From: Halocaridina rubra | Lineage: Eukaryota; Arthropoda; Malacostraca; Decapoda; Atyidae | Direction of reading: 5' to 3' | Assembly: GCA_037179515.1 (NCBI GenBank) | Contig: JAXCGZ010004236.1 | Coordinates: 1-64,000 of the forward strand | DNA: 64,000 nucleotides | Part shown: positions 1-10,614 of the stretch, piece after piece | Layout of the letters: the number at the start of each line of letters is the position of its first letter | Position numbering within the stretch: position 1 is the first letter of the stretch | Notes under the pieces: model-generated | What the model saw: the letters and a program-made list of their open reading frames with translations, nothing else | Told to the model about the DNA's origin: nothing | Databases searched by the model: none | Program-made: the position numbers and the translations under genes

Positions 1-2424
1 TCAGATGTTGAAAAGACAGCAGTAACCACACCCTTTGGGCTATTTGAATATTTATATATGCCTTATGGTCTTCGGAATGCCCCTGCCACTTTTCAGCGTT
101 TGATGGACAATTTATTTAGAAACCTTGATTTTGTATTTATTTACCTGGATGATATTCTGATATTTTCAGAGAATACAGAAGAGCACAAGAAACATTTGTC
201 TATAGTATTTGAAATCCTAAGCTCTAATAATCTTAAAATTTCTATTGATAAATGTGAATTCTTTAAAAATGAAATAGAATATTTAGGATATTTGATCACT
301 GCTAATGGTTTAAAACCTGGTTTTCATAAACAGACAGATATTGTTGATTTTCCTAAGCCAGCAGATTCTGCTGCCTTACGTAGGTTTATAGGAATGCTCA
401 ATTACTATAGACAAATGGTACCGCATTTTGCTGATGTTGTATATCCTTTGACCGAATTAATTAGATTACAACCTAAATCTAAAGAACTAGTATGGAATTC
501 GGAAGCAGAATCTGCCTTTGTAAGTGCTAAAGAGTCACTTAACAATGCTTGCACCATTGCATATTTCACTAGTAAGTGTAATTCTCCACTGCATCTGGTG
601 ACTGATTATTCCCAAGTGGCAGCTGGAGCTGCGTTACACCAAATTCAGGATGGTAAATTTGTCCCTATTGAATTCTTTTCAAAGAAATTATCAGAAACTC
701 AAAGGTGTTATTCTACTTTTGACCGAGAACTGCTTGCTGCGTATCTGGCTGTACTAAAATTTAAACATGTAATTGAAAAACGTGAAACCGTTTTATTTAC
801 TGATCATAAACCCCTTGTTTTTACATTTAAGAATCCTCATACAGCCAAGTCAGATAGACAGCAACGATATTGGTCTTTAATTAGCGAGTGTGTATCAGAT
901 GTTGTACATATCAAGGGTGCCGACAATGTTGTAGCAGATTGTCTTTCCAGACCATTACCTGTATCTTCTGTCTCAGTGGACTTATATGATTTAACCAGTA
1001 TAGCCGAGAGCCAATCCACTGACACAGAAATTCTTAATTACAAAGAGAGATTGAAAATTTTCAAAATTCAGAATCATGACTTATATTGTGACATATCAAC
1101 ATCCCATCCAAGACCATTTCTTCCCTTAGCTTGTCGTAAATCAGTATTTCAACTTATGCATAACATTTCACATCCAGGAGTCAAAGGTACGTTGCGCCTT
1201 ATCAAAGCTAGGTACTTTTGGCCTAATATGGATCGAGATATTCGAAGTTGGACTAAAGAGTGTACTTCGTGTCAGCAGATTAAAGTGCACCGCCATACCC
1301 GTGCTCCTATTACAAATTTTACAGCACCTTTTGGGAGATTTGAATTTGTACATTTAGATATTGTTGGTCCTCTCCCTCCTAGTAAAGTCCCTGGCCAGTC
1401 TTTTACAGCACCAGAACAATACGTTCTTACATGTATTGACAGATCTACTAGATGGTTGGAAGCCATCCTCATCACAGATATTTCTGCTACCACTGTTGCT
1501 TTTGCTTTTATTAAAGGTTGGGTATCTCGTTTTGGAGTGCCATTATATGTTTTTACTGATAGAGGTGCTCAGTTTGAATCTGCATTATTTCAGCAACTTT
1601 CCTCTATAATTGGATTTCATAGACTGCGTACCACTTCATATCACCCTCAATCAAATGGCATGGTTGAAAGATCACATAGAGTATTGAAAGTATCTCTGAT
1701 GGCACGTAAAGATGATTGGCTTGCTTCTTTACCAATAGTACTTTTAGGTTTAAGATGTGTCCCCACGGAGTCTGGAGTTTCTCCATTTACTTTGGTAACA
1801 GGAAGCATGCTACTTAGTCCTAAAATCATGGTAACAACTGAAATTCCTTCTTTTGCACAACAAAAAGAAATTGTCTCTGAATTTGTATCTCGAATGCGTG
1901 AATTAGATTTTTCTGAATCCTCTTATGGATACCTTCATTCATCCTCTGTTAAACCTTATGTTCCAAAAGATCTTGAATCATGTGCACATGTTTGGGTTAG
2001 AGTGGATCGTGTACGTCGCCCTTTAGAGGCTCCCTACTTTGGTCCACTTGAAGTTGTGGAACGTGGTGATAAATATTTTATTCTACGTCAGCTTTCTGGA
2101 AATTTAACTACTGTATCTGTAGATAGATTGAAACCTTCCTCAATACCAAAAACTATCAGTTCTAATGAGACAGAACCTACTGTAAATAATGATTCTGTGC
2201 CAGAAGCTGTCAATTCTGATGTGATTGAACCAAGTGTAAATAATGATTTTTCTGATTCTAATTCCACAAATGACACGGATTCTGATACATTAATTCCTAG
2301 TAGTGCATCTATTCCTGAAAATATTGATAATGAAGATGCTATTGAAGAGAAAATACCTCAATCTGTTGTTACGAAATCTCGTCGAGTTAGATTTAATCGT
2401 AACCCTGATTATGTATATTATTAA
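1..2424 (+). CDS. Ty3/Gypsy-type pol polyprotein, 3' part (RT end, RNase H, integrase)
   Basis: One reading frame is open from the first base of the window to a TAA at 2422-2424; the 5' part lies outside. Domain order is RT, RNase H, integrase, which is the Ty3/Gypsy order. The RT shows the MPYGLRNAPATFQRLMD block and the YLDD catalytic box (142-153). RNase H follows (HLVTDYSQVAAG and FTDHKPLVF, about 590-830). Integrase has an HHCC zinc-binding region (HNISHP to CTSCQQ, about 1160-1280) and a DDE core: LDIVGPLPP (about 1355), FTDRGAQFES (about 1555), HPQSNGMVERSH (about 1650). A GPY/F-like module (GPLEVVERGDKYFIL) and an acidic Ser/Asn-rich tail end the protein. No frameshift or internal stop is visible over 2.4 kb, so this is a young or recently active copy. 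No envelope-like frame is seen downstream before the LTR. Confidence 0.93.
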   Translation, partial: SDVEKTAVTTPFGLFEYLYMPYGLRNAPATFQRLMDNLFRNLDFVFIYLDDILIFSENTEEHKKHLSIVFEILSSNNLKISIDKCEFFKNEIEYLGYLITANGLKPGFHKQTDIVDFPKPADSAALRRFIGMLNYYRQMVPHFADVVYPLTELIRLQPKSKELVWNSEAESAFVSAKESLNNACTIAYFTSKCNSPLHLVTDYSQVAAGAALHQIQDGKFVPIEFFSKKLSETQRCYSTFDRELLAAYLAVLKFKHVIEKRETVLFTDHKPLVFTFKNPHTAKSDRQQRYWSLISECVSDVVHIKGADNVVADCLSRPLPVSSVSVDLYDLTSIAESQSTDTEILNYKERLKIFKIQNHDLYCDISTSHPRPFLPLACRKSVFQLMHNISHPGVKGTLRLIKARYFWPNMDRDIRSWTKECTSCQQIKVHRHTRAPITNFTAPFGRFEFVHLDIVGPLPPSKVPGQSFTAPEQYVLTCIDRSTRWLEAILITDISATTVAFAFIKGWVSRFGVPLYVFTDRGAQFESALFQQLSSIIGFHRLRTTSYHPQSNGMVERSHRVLKVSLMARKDDWLASLPIVLLGLRCVPTESGVSPFTLVTGSMLLSPKIMVTTEIPSFAQQKEIVSEFVSRMRELDFSESSYGYLHSSSVKPYVPKDLESCAHVWVRVDRVRRPLEAPYFGPLEVVERGDKYFILRQLSGNLTTVSVDRLKPSSIPKTISSNETEPTVNNDSVPEAVNSDVIEPSVNNDFSDSNSTNDTDSDTLIPSSASIPENIDNEDAIEEKIPQSVVTKSRRVRFNRNPDYVYY

Positions 2425-2512
2425 TTTGTATTTTTGTATCTATGTCTCCACATATATATTATATATCTATATTTTCTATTATCAGTGTTAAAAACTAATG
2501 TACTCCTGTACT

Positions 2513-2522
2513 GGCAGGGGAG
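2513..2522 (+). promoter_or_regulatory. Polypurine tract of the Gypsy element
   Basis: The purine-rich run ggcaggggag sits directly before the TG that opens the LTR at 2523, where plus-strand DNA synthesis would be primed. A second copy of the last part of this motif (ggagtgttgtagtgg) recurs about 40 bp inside the LTR. Confidence 0.7.
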
Positions 2523-2879
2523 TGTTGTAGTGGCATAGTGTATTTTCTTTCTTTATTTGGAGTGTTGTAGTGGTATGATATATGTCTTCTTTATTTATAT
2601 ATTAATTTATTTATTAATGGATATATATATTTTTACTTTATTTATTAATAATTTTGTTGTTGTTCTAAACTGATCCCTTAATTTTGCTTCTTTTTGTCAT
2701 AACGAACTGTACATTGTTTTGGTTTTCTGTTTTATGGCAACACTGACTCTTTATTGCCACCTTTTTTGTCTAATGTGATACTTTTGGTCTGTTCATTTTC
2801 GATACATAAAATTGCTTGAAAAATAAATTAATTTTGATACCTTAAATGATATTGTGGTAATCTTGATATCTTGACAACA
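2523..2879 (+). repeat. 3' LTR of the Gypsy element
   Basis: The segment begins TGTTGTAG after the polypurine tract and ends GACAACA at 2879, giving inverted ends TGTTGT/ACAACA and a length of 357 bp. An AATAAA is present at 2822-2827. The 5' LTR is outside the window, so the boundaries rest on the inverted ends and the tract only, and no target duplication can be checked. Confidence 0.72.
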
Positions 2880-3070
2880 TAGAACTACAAACCCTCGAAA
2901 TACATATAGAACAAAATACTGCTCTCTGTCAAGCTTACAGATTCGCCCAAGTTGAAGTTCCCCCAGACTGGTACAGAATCGCTCTCAGATGGCGGCCAAA
3001 CACAACAGGAGTATCCGATAGCTACTCTGCAGTACCGCTTACTCCAAGCTTTCACTACGAGGCCGAGTAA
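2867..3070 (+). other. Unidentified 67-codon open stretch flanking the LTR
   Basis: A plus-strand frame is open from inside the LTR end to a TAA at 3068-3070. Its centre reads QVEVPPDWYRIALRW followed by RPNTTGVSDSYSA, which looks more protein-like than the AT-rich surroundings. I do not recognise it and there is no start codon or splice evidence. It may be a remnant of an older mobile element disrupted by the Gypsy insertion. An antisense frame of 73 codons overlaps it (2885-3106). Confidence 0.25.
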
Positions 3071-3471
3071 TATTCGGGCGTGTCTTATCTGGAATTCATC
3101 TGGCATAAAAGGTTAGAGATTGTGTATGGTAAAGCTCATTGGCCAAGCAAACTAGGAATTCAAGAACTGGTCAAAAGGTTACTGGCATAAAAAATATCTC
3201 TAAGCAATTTTGCTCAGTTCCATTCCTGTACAAACGAACTTTTGTCGAGTACCTAATTGGAATCTCATTTGACAAATTTAATTCCTTGACATAGAAATAA
3301 CCGCGGATATAAACTGATAAGAAAGATCTTTCGTTGCGAGTATCCAGGTAAAAATTTTGCCCTCAGAAGATTGTTGATGCCCTGTGAAAAATATCTCTTC
3401 TCCTGACGAATTGTAACTTCATGTCACCCTTATCTATTATCGCAAATAAAGTGTTTTATGCCAATACTCAT

Positions 3472-3710
3472 GAATAAAGTGTTAAAGGATATAAGTTGCA
3501 AATAATTAATAAGTTGTTTATGCCCTATTGGCAGCATAAACATTTCTTGTCAACCGTAATTAAACGATTACATAATTATCTTGCAATCCTTTTTTTCTTA
3601 CTGAGAATAAAGTGTTTTACGCTAGTGATTGCAAATAAATAATAATTTGTTTATGCTTTTTGGTAGCGTAAATGTTTCTTGACAACCGGGATTAAACGAT
3701 TATATTCTCA
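3472..3710 (+). repeat. Two diverged tandem units of about 132 bp
   Basis: The motif gaataaagtgtt, a block with gcaaataa, the phrase aagttgtttatgc or aatttgtttatgc, and then a stretch ending in attaaacgatta occur twice, starting at 3472 and 3604. The units differ by several substitutions and small indels. Function unknown. Confidence 0.6.
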
Positions 3711-5192
3711 TCAAGTAGATTTATATTGAAACTCATTATTTGTGTGCTCGCACCTTCAGTTTCCCATTATTAACGGTGAGTTGTTTCTGTTTCTGCAATT
3801 GCAGAGTCCTCCATTGTACTTCGCCTGTGTGACAAAGGCGATCGCCTTCGAGTTGAGGCCCAAGTCTTGGCATCCGTCTGTGGTGCTGGGAATCGAAATT
3901 GTGCTCTCTACCTAAGGGATTCGAGGCTGCATTCCATAAAATCAAATCTTATATCTTTGTTTATGCTTTCCAAAATTAAAGAAAAAAAAAAGTTGAATTC
4001 TGAGTTTCATTAACCGAGTAGTGGTATTCGGAGAGGTGTGCAAGTAAAGGTTTTAGTCTCTTGGATGTCTGTGAACTCCTTCTGCATGCCACATATCCCC
4101 TACAGGTAAAACAAACATTTCCCCACCTCACACTTACAAACACTCAAGCCACACATCCCAACATCATTAAGGAGACTTCCTTCCCTAAAGCACACACGCG
4201 TATCTTCCAAATCGCCAACATGGGCACTCCTTCTCTTCATCACCAGTTGTCTCCTCCTCACACCCTACCCACCATATTCCCAAAATGCACCTTATCCTTC
4301 CCTTTCCATTTCATTTTACTCAATGCTAACACATCCATCCTTCCTCTCACAAACTGCTACCAATCTATTCCTTTTACCCTCATCCAATTAGGAGGATTCT
4401 GGCTAGAGTTTTCATACCGGTATTTCCTTGTGTACCTTGACTCACTGCAAGAAGATAATACAAAGGGGTATTCCAGCCCCTTCACACCATGCATTTAGTG
4501 CACTTTCACAACATGCAGGAAAACACAGAGACATTATAATTATCGTCTTCTACCAAGGAAAGGTACAAAAAAATGCAACATAAAGGATAAAGAGGATCAA
4601 CGATGGGATGCAGAACATACTAAGCTCGCCACTTGGATTAAACCCACCTAATTCTAAGAAGAAATGGAGAAATTATATAGAGAATGAGAAAAAAAGAGTA
4701 GACATGGGAGGCAGAAGCCTCTCAACACCTGATATGGGTAGAAACAACACATTGCATGCTATAAACACACAAATAAATGATTTATATACATATTTAACAA
4801 GCAAAACATGTGACCTAACTTTATCAAGTGTCCAAAGTGCCAATATTAACTGGTAAAAAAATTGATTTTGTCAGCATCCCTTAACAGTAACAGAAAGGAA
4901 AAACTGAAAGTCTGTATTGAATACTTCTCAATGCCTAAATCTTCACCAGGGTCCTGCACCTGGACCTCCCTTGATCTTAAACAACCCCCAGATCCAAAAC
5001 TAGTGAAAATGTTCATGGTTACAGATGGCCAGCTGGCTTCTGTTAAAAGATAGTGTCATGCTTGAAAAGAAAAAATATATTCCTGGATACTAACATGACA
5101 ATTGACAAAGGTAGGTGAAGGCAGCTCATAAAATCCAGCTGCCACGTATAAAGACAGGCTAATAAAGCTGGCAAAGCTTTGAATTTCAAGAT
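3711..5192. other. No gene recognised
   Basis: AT-rich sequence with short chance frames; a pyrimidine-rich 145-codon frame at 4061-4498 has low-complexity composition and no recognisable motif. No RNA gene, exon or element boundary could be supported here. Confidence 0.5.
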
Positions 5193-5277
5193 ACAGTGTT
5201 CCTTCGATTTTCGCGAAGGTTCGGTTCCGGGACCCGGCGCGAGACAGGAATTCCGCGGAGTAGGATCACCCTATATG

Positions 5278-5600
5278 TACATAGATATTTTAATTTATTA
5301 TTACGTTTACACTGTATAAACTGTATAAACCCTCCCTGTACTGTTAACAAACCACCCTTTACTTCATAAATCACAGCATGCAAGAGTAAATTTATATGAA
5401 AGTGATTGATAAACTTACTGTGAATTAGGTGGTAATGACATAACATACTCATGTACATAGGTATGTTACAATTATTTTTACATTTACTGTATAAACCCTC
5501 CATGCACTGTTAAAAAACCACACTTTACTTTATAAATAACAGCATGCAACGTAAATTTATATGTACGTGATAGGTAAACTTACCATGAATGAGGTGGTAA
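5278..5600. repeat. Two tandem units of about 175 bp
   Basis: Two diverged copies, each with gtacatag, ctgtataaaccctcc, a cactttac or ccctttac block, acagcatgcaa and gaggtggtaatga or aggtggtaatga, start near 5276 and 5454. They sit just inside the left inverted repeat of the 5193-6886 element. Confidence 0.65.
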
Positions 5601-6019
5601 TGAGTTTGTAGACGCCAGAGGAAATTATTCCGCAGCCAATAACAGCTTTACGGCTGTTATTCATTGAGGCCAAAATAGCGGCTGACATCCGTAAACATTT
5701 TTCCTTCTTTCAACATATCTAAGAGTTTCACTTATCTGTTATGGTTTAACATCTTCCTTTGCCGCTTAGGCTCACTGCCACAAGCCTTAGAAGATGAAGG
5801 ATGCTTGGGAGGCATTGCAAAGGTTAAAATATGCGAGTAAAAAAATCACAAGCAAAACGTATTAAAAGCACAACGTGAACGGCGCACACGTGAGTTAGAC
5901 TGAACAAGTGAGGCGAGACAATGGAAGATGGTGGGAGAACCAAACTTCAATGAAAAAGCCAATCAGATCCCATGATACAGATCTCTCACTCTTTCAGCCA
6001 ATAGCATTCCATGAACTAT

Positions 6020-6750
6020 CTCACGTAGGTGCAAGCCTTTGTCCGAAACACTAATACCAGTATCGTATTTTACATAGTGCAATACTGTTAGTATTTATGT
6101 TTTTTACTCTTTTTTACTGTTTTATTATTCTTAGGCTAAGAAATACGTTTTTTTATCGATAAAATCATGAAACTACTGGAAATTTTAATATATATGCTAG
6201 CTCACGTAGGTGCGACCCCAATACATTGTACGCTATCGGACAGTATTTCACATGATGCAATACTGTGAGTTATATATCTAAATTTATGTTTCTTACTATT
6301 TTTTACTGTTTTATTACTCTTAGGCTAGGAAATACTTGTTTTATCAATAAAATAATGAAAATTTCAATATGCACTATCTCACGTAGGTGCGACCCTTTTC
6401 GTTTTCCGAAACGCTGGTACTGGTATCGTATTTTACATGGTGCAATACTGTTAGTATTTATTGGTTTTTCTATTTTTTACTGTTTTATTATTCTTAGGCT
6501 AAGAAATACGGTTTTTTAATCAATAAAATCACGAAACTACTGGAAATTTTAATATATGCTAGCTCACGTAGGTGCGACCCTTTGCGTTTTCCGAAATGCT
6601 GATACCGGTATCGTACTTTCTATGGTGCAGAGTTACATGTTCAAATTTATGTTTTTTTTACTATTTATTACTGTTTTATTATTCGTAGGCTGGGAAAGAA
6701 ATTTTTTTTAGCAATTAAATAATGTTTTTTTTTCAATAAAAAAATTAAAA
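6020..6750. repeat. Four tandem units of about 180 bp with A-B-A-B pattern
   Basis: Units begin with ctcacgtaggtgc at 6020, 6201, 6378 and 6563, so spacing is 181, 177 and 185 bp. Units 1 and 3 share the ccgaaac, atcgtattttacat and ctgttagtatttat version. Units 2 and 4 share shifted features such as the agttatat or agttacat block. This alternation suggests a dimer was duplicated. Confidence 0.75.
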
Positions 6751-6886
6751 TAATGAAAATTTTTATTTTTTAATATTTTTGCATATACCCCCCCAAAAAA
6801 TATGCCAACAAAAATCGCGGTACAATGAATTCGTGAGGGAAGAAACGCGATAGAGCGAAGGATCACTGTCTATCATTTTACTTAAT

Positions 6887-7558
6887 GATGGGCAATGATA
6901 TGGGAGGCAATGAAGGTAGTCTTTAAATTTTAATTATAAAATGAATGGCAAGCACAGTACTTTATTTCTCAATGAAAAAACATTACACTCAACAGTATTT
7001 TAATCAATAGTTGGGGTCCTGTTATTCACTGCTGATGGGGACTGCAATAAGTATTACTTTTTGCAGGTCTGTCAGCCTTCCACTCTTCTGTTTAGGTGTG
7101 CCATATATCTTTTCCTCTAGATATGATATTTTAACTATGACTAAATAATAGACACAATATTGTTTTTCTGGTAATTAATTTACAACAGCTTGACTACCAA
7201 ATATCAATTGCAGACACACTTACAAGACGAGGTTATTTCTTGAAAGTACAGGAGTTAGCATATATTCTTGTGTCTACAGATTTCTATAATAATAATTTAG
7301 TAATGGCATGCAGCATGATCTTACCTGGGACTTTTAATGGGTTATTTAAATGATACTATATTCATAATTATTGAAACTTGTCACCATGATATTGCACAAC
7401 TTATTCACAGAGCTTTATGTCCCTATATAATCTTTAGCTTCATCCTGCTGTTTTACAGGTAACATATTCAAGTGGTGTGGTACCGGGAGCAGGACCATTG
7501 TTCTAACAGGTTTAACAAAAGGGCATGCCTTAATGGAGGCTAACTTGCACTGATGGGG
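6887..7558. other. No gene recognised
   Basis: AT-rich sequence between two mobile elements. Only short chance frames were seen. Confidence 0.5.
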
Positions 7559-7563
7559 GCTAT

Positions 7564-7754
7564 TGTTAATTCTGTTCAAATTATTATATACGATATTGAG
7601 CTTCTCGAGCGTCTTTTGATTGTTTATGTTGATCTGAGCAGAGATTGTAGTGAAGCGGTCGGTATACGAAGTTATCTTTTGGCTACAATATTAAAGCTAT
7701 ATCTTGTATGTCTGTCATTGATTTATCCTGCCACATTGATCTGTGAGCTCAACA
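7564..7754 (+). repeat. 5' LTR of the Copia element
   Basis: 191 bp, from TGTTAATTC to GAGCTCAACA. It matches the 3' LTR along its whole length with about nine substitutions and an extra 4 bp (attg). Confidence 0.95.
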
Positions 7755-7756
7755 AA

Positions 7757-7768
7757 TGGTAGCAGAGC
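7757..7768 (+). promoter_or_regulatory. Primer binding site (initiator tRNA-Met type)
   Basis: tggtagcagagc starts 2 bp after the 5' LTR. It resembles the tggtatcagagc sites used by Copia elements that prime from initiator tRNA-Met. Confidence 0.8.
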
Positions 7769-7828
7769 GTGGTTTGTGGCAATCAGAAGGAAATTGACGA
7801 GTATTAAGACGAAAACAACGAAGAAAAG

Positions 7829-8615
7829 ATGACCGACAATAGCGATTGTGGACGGGCACGAGTGCGGATGTTTGGAGGAAACAAAAGTTACGACCGCTGG
7901 AGACAAGAATTAAAGGCATGGCAGGGTATTACAAATATTGAAAATAAGAAACAAGCTATAACAATTGCCCTGTCATTCCCAGAAGGAAGCGAGGTGAGGG
8001 GTAAGATTTTTGAAGGTGACATTGAAAAATTAGCAAATGACGACGGAGTGAAAGTTTTGCTAGGCTACTTGGATAAATGGTATAAAAAGGATGAAATGTC
8101 AGCAGCATATGAATCATGGACAAAAGTCGATAGATATAAAAAGGAAAAGGAAGACACTATGGAGAAGTATATTTTGAAATTTGTGAAAAGTGCAGTTTTA
8201 GATAAGTACAAAGGACTTTACCAAAGTGTATTTTAGCATTCAAACTACTGGACAATGCTGGGCTAGAGGTTAAAGACAAACATAAAGTGTTGACAGCAGT
8301 ATCTTTCAGTGAACCAGAAAAAATGTTTGAGTCCATGCAGCATGCCTTAAAAGAAATTTTTGGAAGCCAAGAAGTATTGTCATGTAATGGAGGCCTATGT
8401 GAGACTCCTGCAGTAGAGTAAAATCTGAGCCAGCGTTCAACACAGAGGATATAAATATAGTCACGAAGGGAAGAGGCTGTGTAGGATTTAGAGGAAGAAA
8501 AAATATAGCAAATAGAAGTGAAAACAGTGGCTAAAAAAAATTCTGCTGATAAATATGATAGTTAGAAAGTGTTATTTATGTGGATCTGAGTACCACCTGT
8601 CTCCAGCATGTCCGA
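7829..8615 (+). pseudogene. Copia gag remnant with zinc knuckle
   Basis: The first frame (7829-8236) begins MTDNSDCGRARVRMFGG and contains the gag-like stretch LLGYLDKWYKKDEMSAAYES. A shift close to 8215 moves the homologous sequence into another frame (LPKCILAFKLLDNAG), which ends at a stop near 8420. A CCHC zinc knuckle (CYLCGSEYHLSPAC) follows at about 8575-8610 in a third open segment. The gag product would package the element RNA. This copy cannot make an intact protein. Confidence 0.75.
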
Positions 8616-9040
8616 GAAATGTATATATAGATAGTGCAAATGAAGAAGTACACGAAGCTGAGTCATATGCTGTTGTTGAAAGTCCTGAAATAATGTCAGT
8701 GTTGATAAGTGAATCTATTAGTTATGCTATTCTCGATACAGCATGCAGTTTTACAGTTTGTGGTAATGACTGGTTGAAGTCGAATATACAGACGTTATCA
8801 GAAGAGGAGAAATTAATGATAGACGAGGAAGAAAGTGAAGCAACATTTAGATTTGGTGATAGTAATATGTACAAATCAATGGAGATAAAATTCCCAGTGA
8901 AAATTATGGGTAACAAAGCATATATTACAGCTGAAGTGGTGAACTGCTCTATTCCCCTTCTATTCAGCAAGAAATCAATGAGAGCACAAATGAGATTGGA
9001 CTTGAAAAATGATATTGCAATAATACATGGAAAAAAATAA
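8555..9040 (+). pseudogene. Copia zinc knuckle and aspartic protease segment
   Basis: A 161-codon open frame with the zinc knuckle at its start and a retropepsin-like active site ILDTACSFTVCG at about 8730-8760, where DTA replaces the usual DTG/DSG as in related elements. It ends at a stop beside an A-rich run, and the homologous frame continues shifted (TFSGHYRLPLRDEKK) toward the integrase zinc region. Confidence 0.72.
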
Positions 9041-9159
9041 AATTGAGGTGCACTTTTTCAGGACACTATCGCCTTCCACTTAGGGATGAAAAGAAAGTTT
9101 GGAAGAAAACAGAAGAAATAATGTTAACCTTAGGTGATGATGAAAAAGAAAAGAAGAAA

Positions 9160-10431
9160 AATATTTAAAAACAACACCAACAATTTGGTCATCTCACTTA
9201 TAAGAGACTGATTCGTAGTCACCGTGGCTCAAGCGATAGTGTCCGCGACTTTGAGGCGTCAGGTCGAGGGTTCGCGCCCCGTCACGGTCTGAAGTTAGCA
9301 AGGGCATGCACTCAGGGTAAAGATTGCATCTGCCAAAACAAGTCCTTCGCAAGAAGGCAACCGTCCTAGCCCTTGGTAGAAAAGGGAGTCCATGACGTAA
9401 AACCGGAACAACAACAACAACTTATAAGACTGATTCAGCTATTAAAGGATGCTGGTGTAAAAGACGAGATGTGCTTTGTATATGCTGAAGAAGTGTCAAA
9501 TAGCTGTGATATATGCATGAAGTATAAGAAAATGCCATAAAGGGCCAATTGTAATTATGAAAATGGCAAAGGAGTTCCATGAAATTGTACCTAAAGGAGT
9601 ATAGGAGAGGAGATATATATTTTCTGCATATGGTAGACACGGCAACAAGGTTCTCAAAATCATGTGTGATTAAAAGTGAAGAACCTATGGAGATAGTTGA
9701 GAAAATATGATGACTTGGTTGGGAGCCCCTGCAAAATTTCTTTGTGATAATGGTGGTGAGTTTGCTAACAACACGTTCTTGGAGATGTGCGAGAATATGA
9801 GCATTCAGGTAATGCATACAGCTGCATATTCCCTCTTCAGTAATGTCCTGTGTAAGCGGAATCATGCAGTTATAGATGAAATGGTGGACAAAATAGTAGC
9901 AGAGCAACCAGAATTATCTTTAAAAGTGGCTTTAGCATGGGCAGTTAATGCTAAAAATTGCCTTCAGATTACAGGGGGTTTCAGCCCTTATCAACTTGTA
10001 TACGGAAGGAATTCGAAACTGCCATGTACCATGAGTGACGAACTTCCTGGACTGGAAGGTACAACATCTAGTGGGATGATAGCTAAACATCCCAATGCTA
10101 GTCACTCAGCAAGAAAAGCTTTATTGCTGCAGAAATCTCCAAGAAAATATGACGGGCACTAAGACATAAAGTGAGAAACACTGGAATAGCCCTTAAAAAT
10201 GGTGATAAAGTGTATTTTAAGGGAGAAGAGCAAAAGGAATGGAAAGGGCCTGCTACAGTCATTGGTGAAGATGGTAAAACAGTGATCTTGAAATATGCTT
10301 CAAATATTGTAAGAGCCCATGAAATGCACGTTCAGAAGATACCATACAGTTTCGACGGATATACTGAAGGAAGAAATTCACTACTTGATATATTGAGGCA
10401 TCAGAGAAAAATGGGAGAAGGTTACAAGTAA
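9160..10431 (+). pseudogene. Copia integrase remnant with substituted catalytic Glu
   Basis: The HHCC region begins QQFGHLTYKRL, is interrupted by the SINE at 9215-9419 and resumes up to SNSCDICMKYKK. The core keeps Asp in MVDTATRFSK (9636-9638) and Asp in CDNGGEFAN (9746-9748). Exactly 36 codons after the second Asp, where DD35E integrases need Glu, there is AAG for Lys (9854-9856, context NVLCKRNHAV). Frames are broken near 9540, 9710 and 10162; the C-terminal part runs 10171-10431. Confidence 0.78.
9215..9419 (+). mobile_element. tRNA-derived SINE (family 1) inside the Copia element
   Basis: The insert starts with a tRNA-like head: box A-like gtggctcaagcgatag and box B-like gggttcgcgccc. 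A tRNA-unrelated body follows (ctcagggtaaagattgc, cgcaagaaggcaaccg), with an acaacaacaa tail. It is flanked by near-identical target duplications: acttataagagactgattc (9196-9214) and acttataagactgattc (9420-9436). Other copies of the family are at 31453-31645 and 41434-41635, both reversed. Confidence 0.85.
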
Positions 10432-10614
10432 AGCGATAGAAGCAGTTATAAATCCAGTTGAAAATATTGTAGAAGACAAAAGTTGTGATAAAACAGGAAG
10501 AGGACCACACCACAGTTAGGGACACAATTGAAGGTAGTGTAATAATCAAAAGTATTCCAAATATTGGCAGAGTGAGATTCCTGCCGAAAGTCAGATAATT
10601 GGCAGACAGTAACT

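Larger units (their letters stand above)
5193..6886. mobile_element. Non-autonomous Tigger/mariner-like element with two tandem arrays
   Basis: Inverted ends are visible: CAGTGTTCCTTCGATTTTCG at the left, and the right end read on the other strand gives CAGTGATCCTTCGCTC followed by TATCGCG. A TA precedes the left end; the right flank has TC, probably a mutated TA. The interior has no transposase but two tandem arrays (5278-5600 and 6020-6750). The end sequence resembles the pogo/Tigger branch of Tc1/mariner, so this is probably an internally rearranged non-autonomous copy of about 1.7 kb. Confidence 0.65.

Noticed and set aside
4061..4498. 145-codon plus-strand frame
   Set aside because: Low-complexity Thr/Pro/His-rich composition, no motif and no splice or promoter context.
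9219..9290. tRNA gene candidate
   Set aside because: The tRNA-like head lacks a complete cloverleaf and is part of a repeated SINE with tail and target duplication.
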